NCBI GenBank assembly: GCA_030435675.1
Contig: CM059625.1
Span: 13,516,001-13,580,000 of the forward strand
Direction of reading: 5' to 3'
Origin: Steinernema hermaphroditum
Lineage: Eukaryota > Nematoda > Chromadorea > Rhabditida > Steinernematidae
DNA length: 64,000 bases
The translations under genes were made by a program, and so were the position numbers. Every line of letters starts with the position of its first letter. The first letter of the stretch is position 1. The notes under the pieces are model-generated. The model did no database searches and was not told where the DNA came from. It worked only from the letters and a program-made list of their open reading frames with translations. Below are positions 62,501 to 64,000 of this stretch, piece by piece.

Positions 62501-63375
62501 GTTCAAAAAGGAAACTGCCACATGATAGACATAACCAATATGTACACTGAAGAATGCATTGCTTTGGTTGCAAAGGTTGAGGAGCTTCCGATTCGATTGG
62601 ATAGAGGCATTGAAAATCGGGCATTCTCACTGTGTACTGTCTAGGAGCAAGCGTGATAAGTGTATTTCAACAACCGCTTAATCCCCTCCATATTGGTCTC
62701 CATTAACTGCTGTTTGTAGTGAATTCAGAGGATAAAGCAACAGTATTTTGACTGTCCACTATTTTACGTTCTTGTGTCAGCAAAAAAAAATAAAGCTTGA
62801 AACCCTGAATTATACGCTACTAATGGTATACATTCGTCTCTGTATTCCGTAAACTAGCGTGCTCAAATAGCCCGTCCCTTTGGACAAAGAGTCTTTAGCA
62901 ATCCGTTCACCGATAGCATGACCTATGACGATAGCAAAGAAACCTTACTGTCTTCATTATGTCCAAGATTTCCCGTTATAGTGTGCTTAGTGACGCACTA
63001 TATCGTTTGTTTTCAACGAACGGTTTTGGAATCAACCTCTGTAACATTTCACACGTTTCTCGGACTATTTAAAGTAGAAAAAGACGTTCTTCGCTCGGTA
63101 CCACTTCCATGCAAACACAAGCATGCTTCCCTTTTTCCGCATCCTTTTCCATTTGATGAATCCTATCCCTTTCTTGATTGCCTCATAGAAGCCACGAACC
63201 GGGCGTAACACAGCATTTGTTCCACTATATCGCATTTAATTAAAAGCTCATCAGATAAATGTTATAAATACATAACTTTAGAACACCCGAACATCCGTAT
63301 CACACTCAACCTAGCTAGTAGTATCATATCACAGTTTTACTAATCTCGAAAGCACATGTAAATCGTTTTGAATCG
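59527..63375. other. Long upstream region of the HLH gene
   Basis: About 3.8 kb with no supportable gene; longer open frames (61130-61405, 62211-62525) show no motifs. Mostly AT-rich except for a GC-richer island at about 61790-62090, annotated separately. Confidence 0.4.
61850..62028. promoter_or_regulatory. Candidate regulatory cluster (paired E-boxes, C/EBP-type palindrome)
   Basis: CAGGTGGAT occurs twice at 61850-61858 and 61862-61870, giving two E-boxes 12 bases apart. GGGATTAATC follows near 61961. A perfect palindrome TGTTGCGCAACA at 62017-62028 contains the C/EBP core TTGCGCAA. The cluster lies 2.3 kb upstream of the HLH gene start and inside a GC-richer island. Function is inferred from motif density only. 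Confidence 0.3.
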
Positions 63376-64000
63376 TCAGTTTGGATACGGCAATTTCCGG
63401 TTTTTGAGGTCCTCTTCTATTTCTTGCAGATTTCGCTCCAGCAACTCTACATCGTTCATCCTCCCAGCTTCCGCCGCTTGCTTCAAGAATCTATAAAATG
63501 CCGATTTACTTCCTAGTGAGCGTTGCTGCTAAGATGCACCTTTGAACGATGAGGAACTGCTGTTGAACGGGATCCAGCGGCTCGCTCTCATCCTCCGTAA
63601 ATGGATTCAGATCTAAACGTGTTTCCGGCGCCCATCCGGCATCGGCTTGCGCGTGCCCGCTGAATGACGTATTGGCCCGGAGCGGACGACTGCTCTCTGC
63701 CGAGTGGTGCCTGTCCAGCGAAGAGCTTGATGCGATGTTCTTAGAGATCACAAATCAAAATTTGGAAGTGTTGACATGTTTTACCCGGATGGTCCGAGCA
63801 TTCTCCAGTTGTTCCTGGGTCTTCTTCTTTAGCTTCTGCTTCAATTTTTCGAATTCTTCGGGAGTTGGAAGTTTGACCAGATGAACGGGTGAATCTCTGC
63901 AGGCATTCATGGCATTCAGCCTGATCAATCTTTGCAGTTTCAATTCACTTGGTGACGGGGGCTTGTTGGGGTTATTCGTACCAAACTCGTCGATTTTTGC
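63376..64000 (-). CDS. rabs-5: Rabenosyn-5-like endosomal Rab effector, C-terminal part
   Basis: Rabenosyn-5 binds Rab5, Rab4 and EHD proteins and acts in early-endosome fusion and recycling. Only the last three exons are in the window: 64000-63785 (cut by the window edge), 63739-63540 and 63490-63376, all in phase, about 176 residues. The first has a long basic helix (FEKLKQKLKKKTQEQLENAR). The second holds an NPF motif followed by acidic residues (LDLNPFTEDESEPLD), the EHD-binding signature. It leads into VQQQFLIVQRFLKQAAEAG and ELLERNLQEIEEDL, the helical hairpin of the Rabenosyn Rab5-binding domain. The FYVE zinc finger would lie upstream, outside the window. Confidence 0.75.

Overview
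The window is nuclear DNA of a nematode. The genes are split by many short GT-AG introns, often 40-60 bases. Acceptors end in TTTCAG or TTTAG. Several starts lie just after an acceptor-like TTTCAG, which suits spliced-leader trans-splicing. Recognisable products match well-known nematode and animal families, such as an EPS8 homologue, a nitrilase, UNC-93-like transporters, a Cys-loop channel and ribosomal protein S2. I cannot fix the species. All gene models here were spliced by hand: exon phases were checked across every junction, but no transcript evidence was available.

Layout. 1-4.4 kb is non-coding flank. 4.4-10.7 kb (+) is an EPS8 homologue (PTB, SH3, SAM-like tail), tail-to-tail with a nitrilase at 11.1-12.3 kb (-). 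13.5-17.2 kb (-) is an eight-exon rhodopsin-type GPCR of the GnRH/AKH-receptor kind. An 11-kb gene-poor stretch follows and carries a 1.44-kb fold-back derivative of a Tc1/mariner element at 21.0-22.5 kb, flanked by a TA duplication. 28.7-33.8 kb (+) holds two tandem UNC-93/MFSD11-like membrane proteins with the same exon structure. 34.4-35.8 kb (+) holds mitochondrial ribosomal protein mL55 and dolichol-phosphate mannosyltransferase (DPM1), 147 bases apart. 36.5-37.1 kb (-) encodes a secreted eight-cysteine protein. 40.3-47.5 kb (+) is a ten-exon pentameric ligand-gated channel subunit; its 3.9-kb fifth intron contains a complete six-exon gene on the opposite strand. A small secreted protein gene (47.6-47.9 kb), rps-2 (48.6-49.5 kb) and two divergent small single-span proteins of cytochrome-oxidase-subunit type (50.1-51.4 kb) follow. 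51.8-53.9 kb (-) encodes a very acidic, probably nuclear, unrecognised protein. 56.4-57.0 kb (-) encodes an orphan single-pass membrane protein, possibly incomplete. 59.1-59.5 kb (-) encodes a short helix-loop-helix protein without a basic region. 63.4-64.0 kb (-) is the 3' end of a Rabenosyn-5-like gene that runs off the window.

This is ordinary nematode chromosome with unrelated neighbours rather than one pathway. The points most worth checking are the fold-back transposon, the nested gene inside the channel intron, the recent-looking unc-93-like tandem pair, the acidic orphan protein, and a second in-frame donor that would lengthen transmembrane segment 5 of the GPCR. I found no tRNA, rRNA or CRISPR array.
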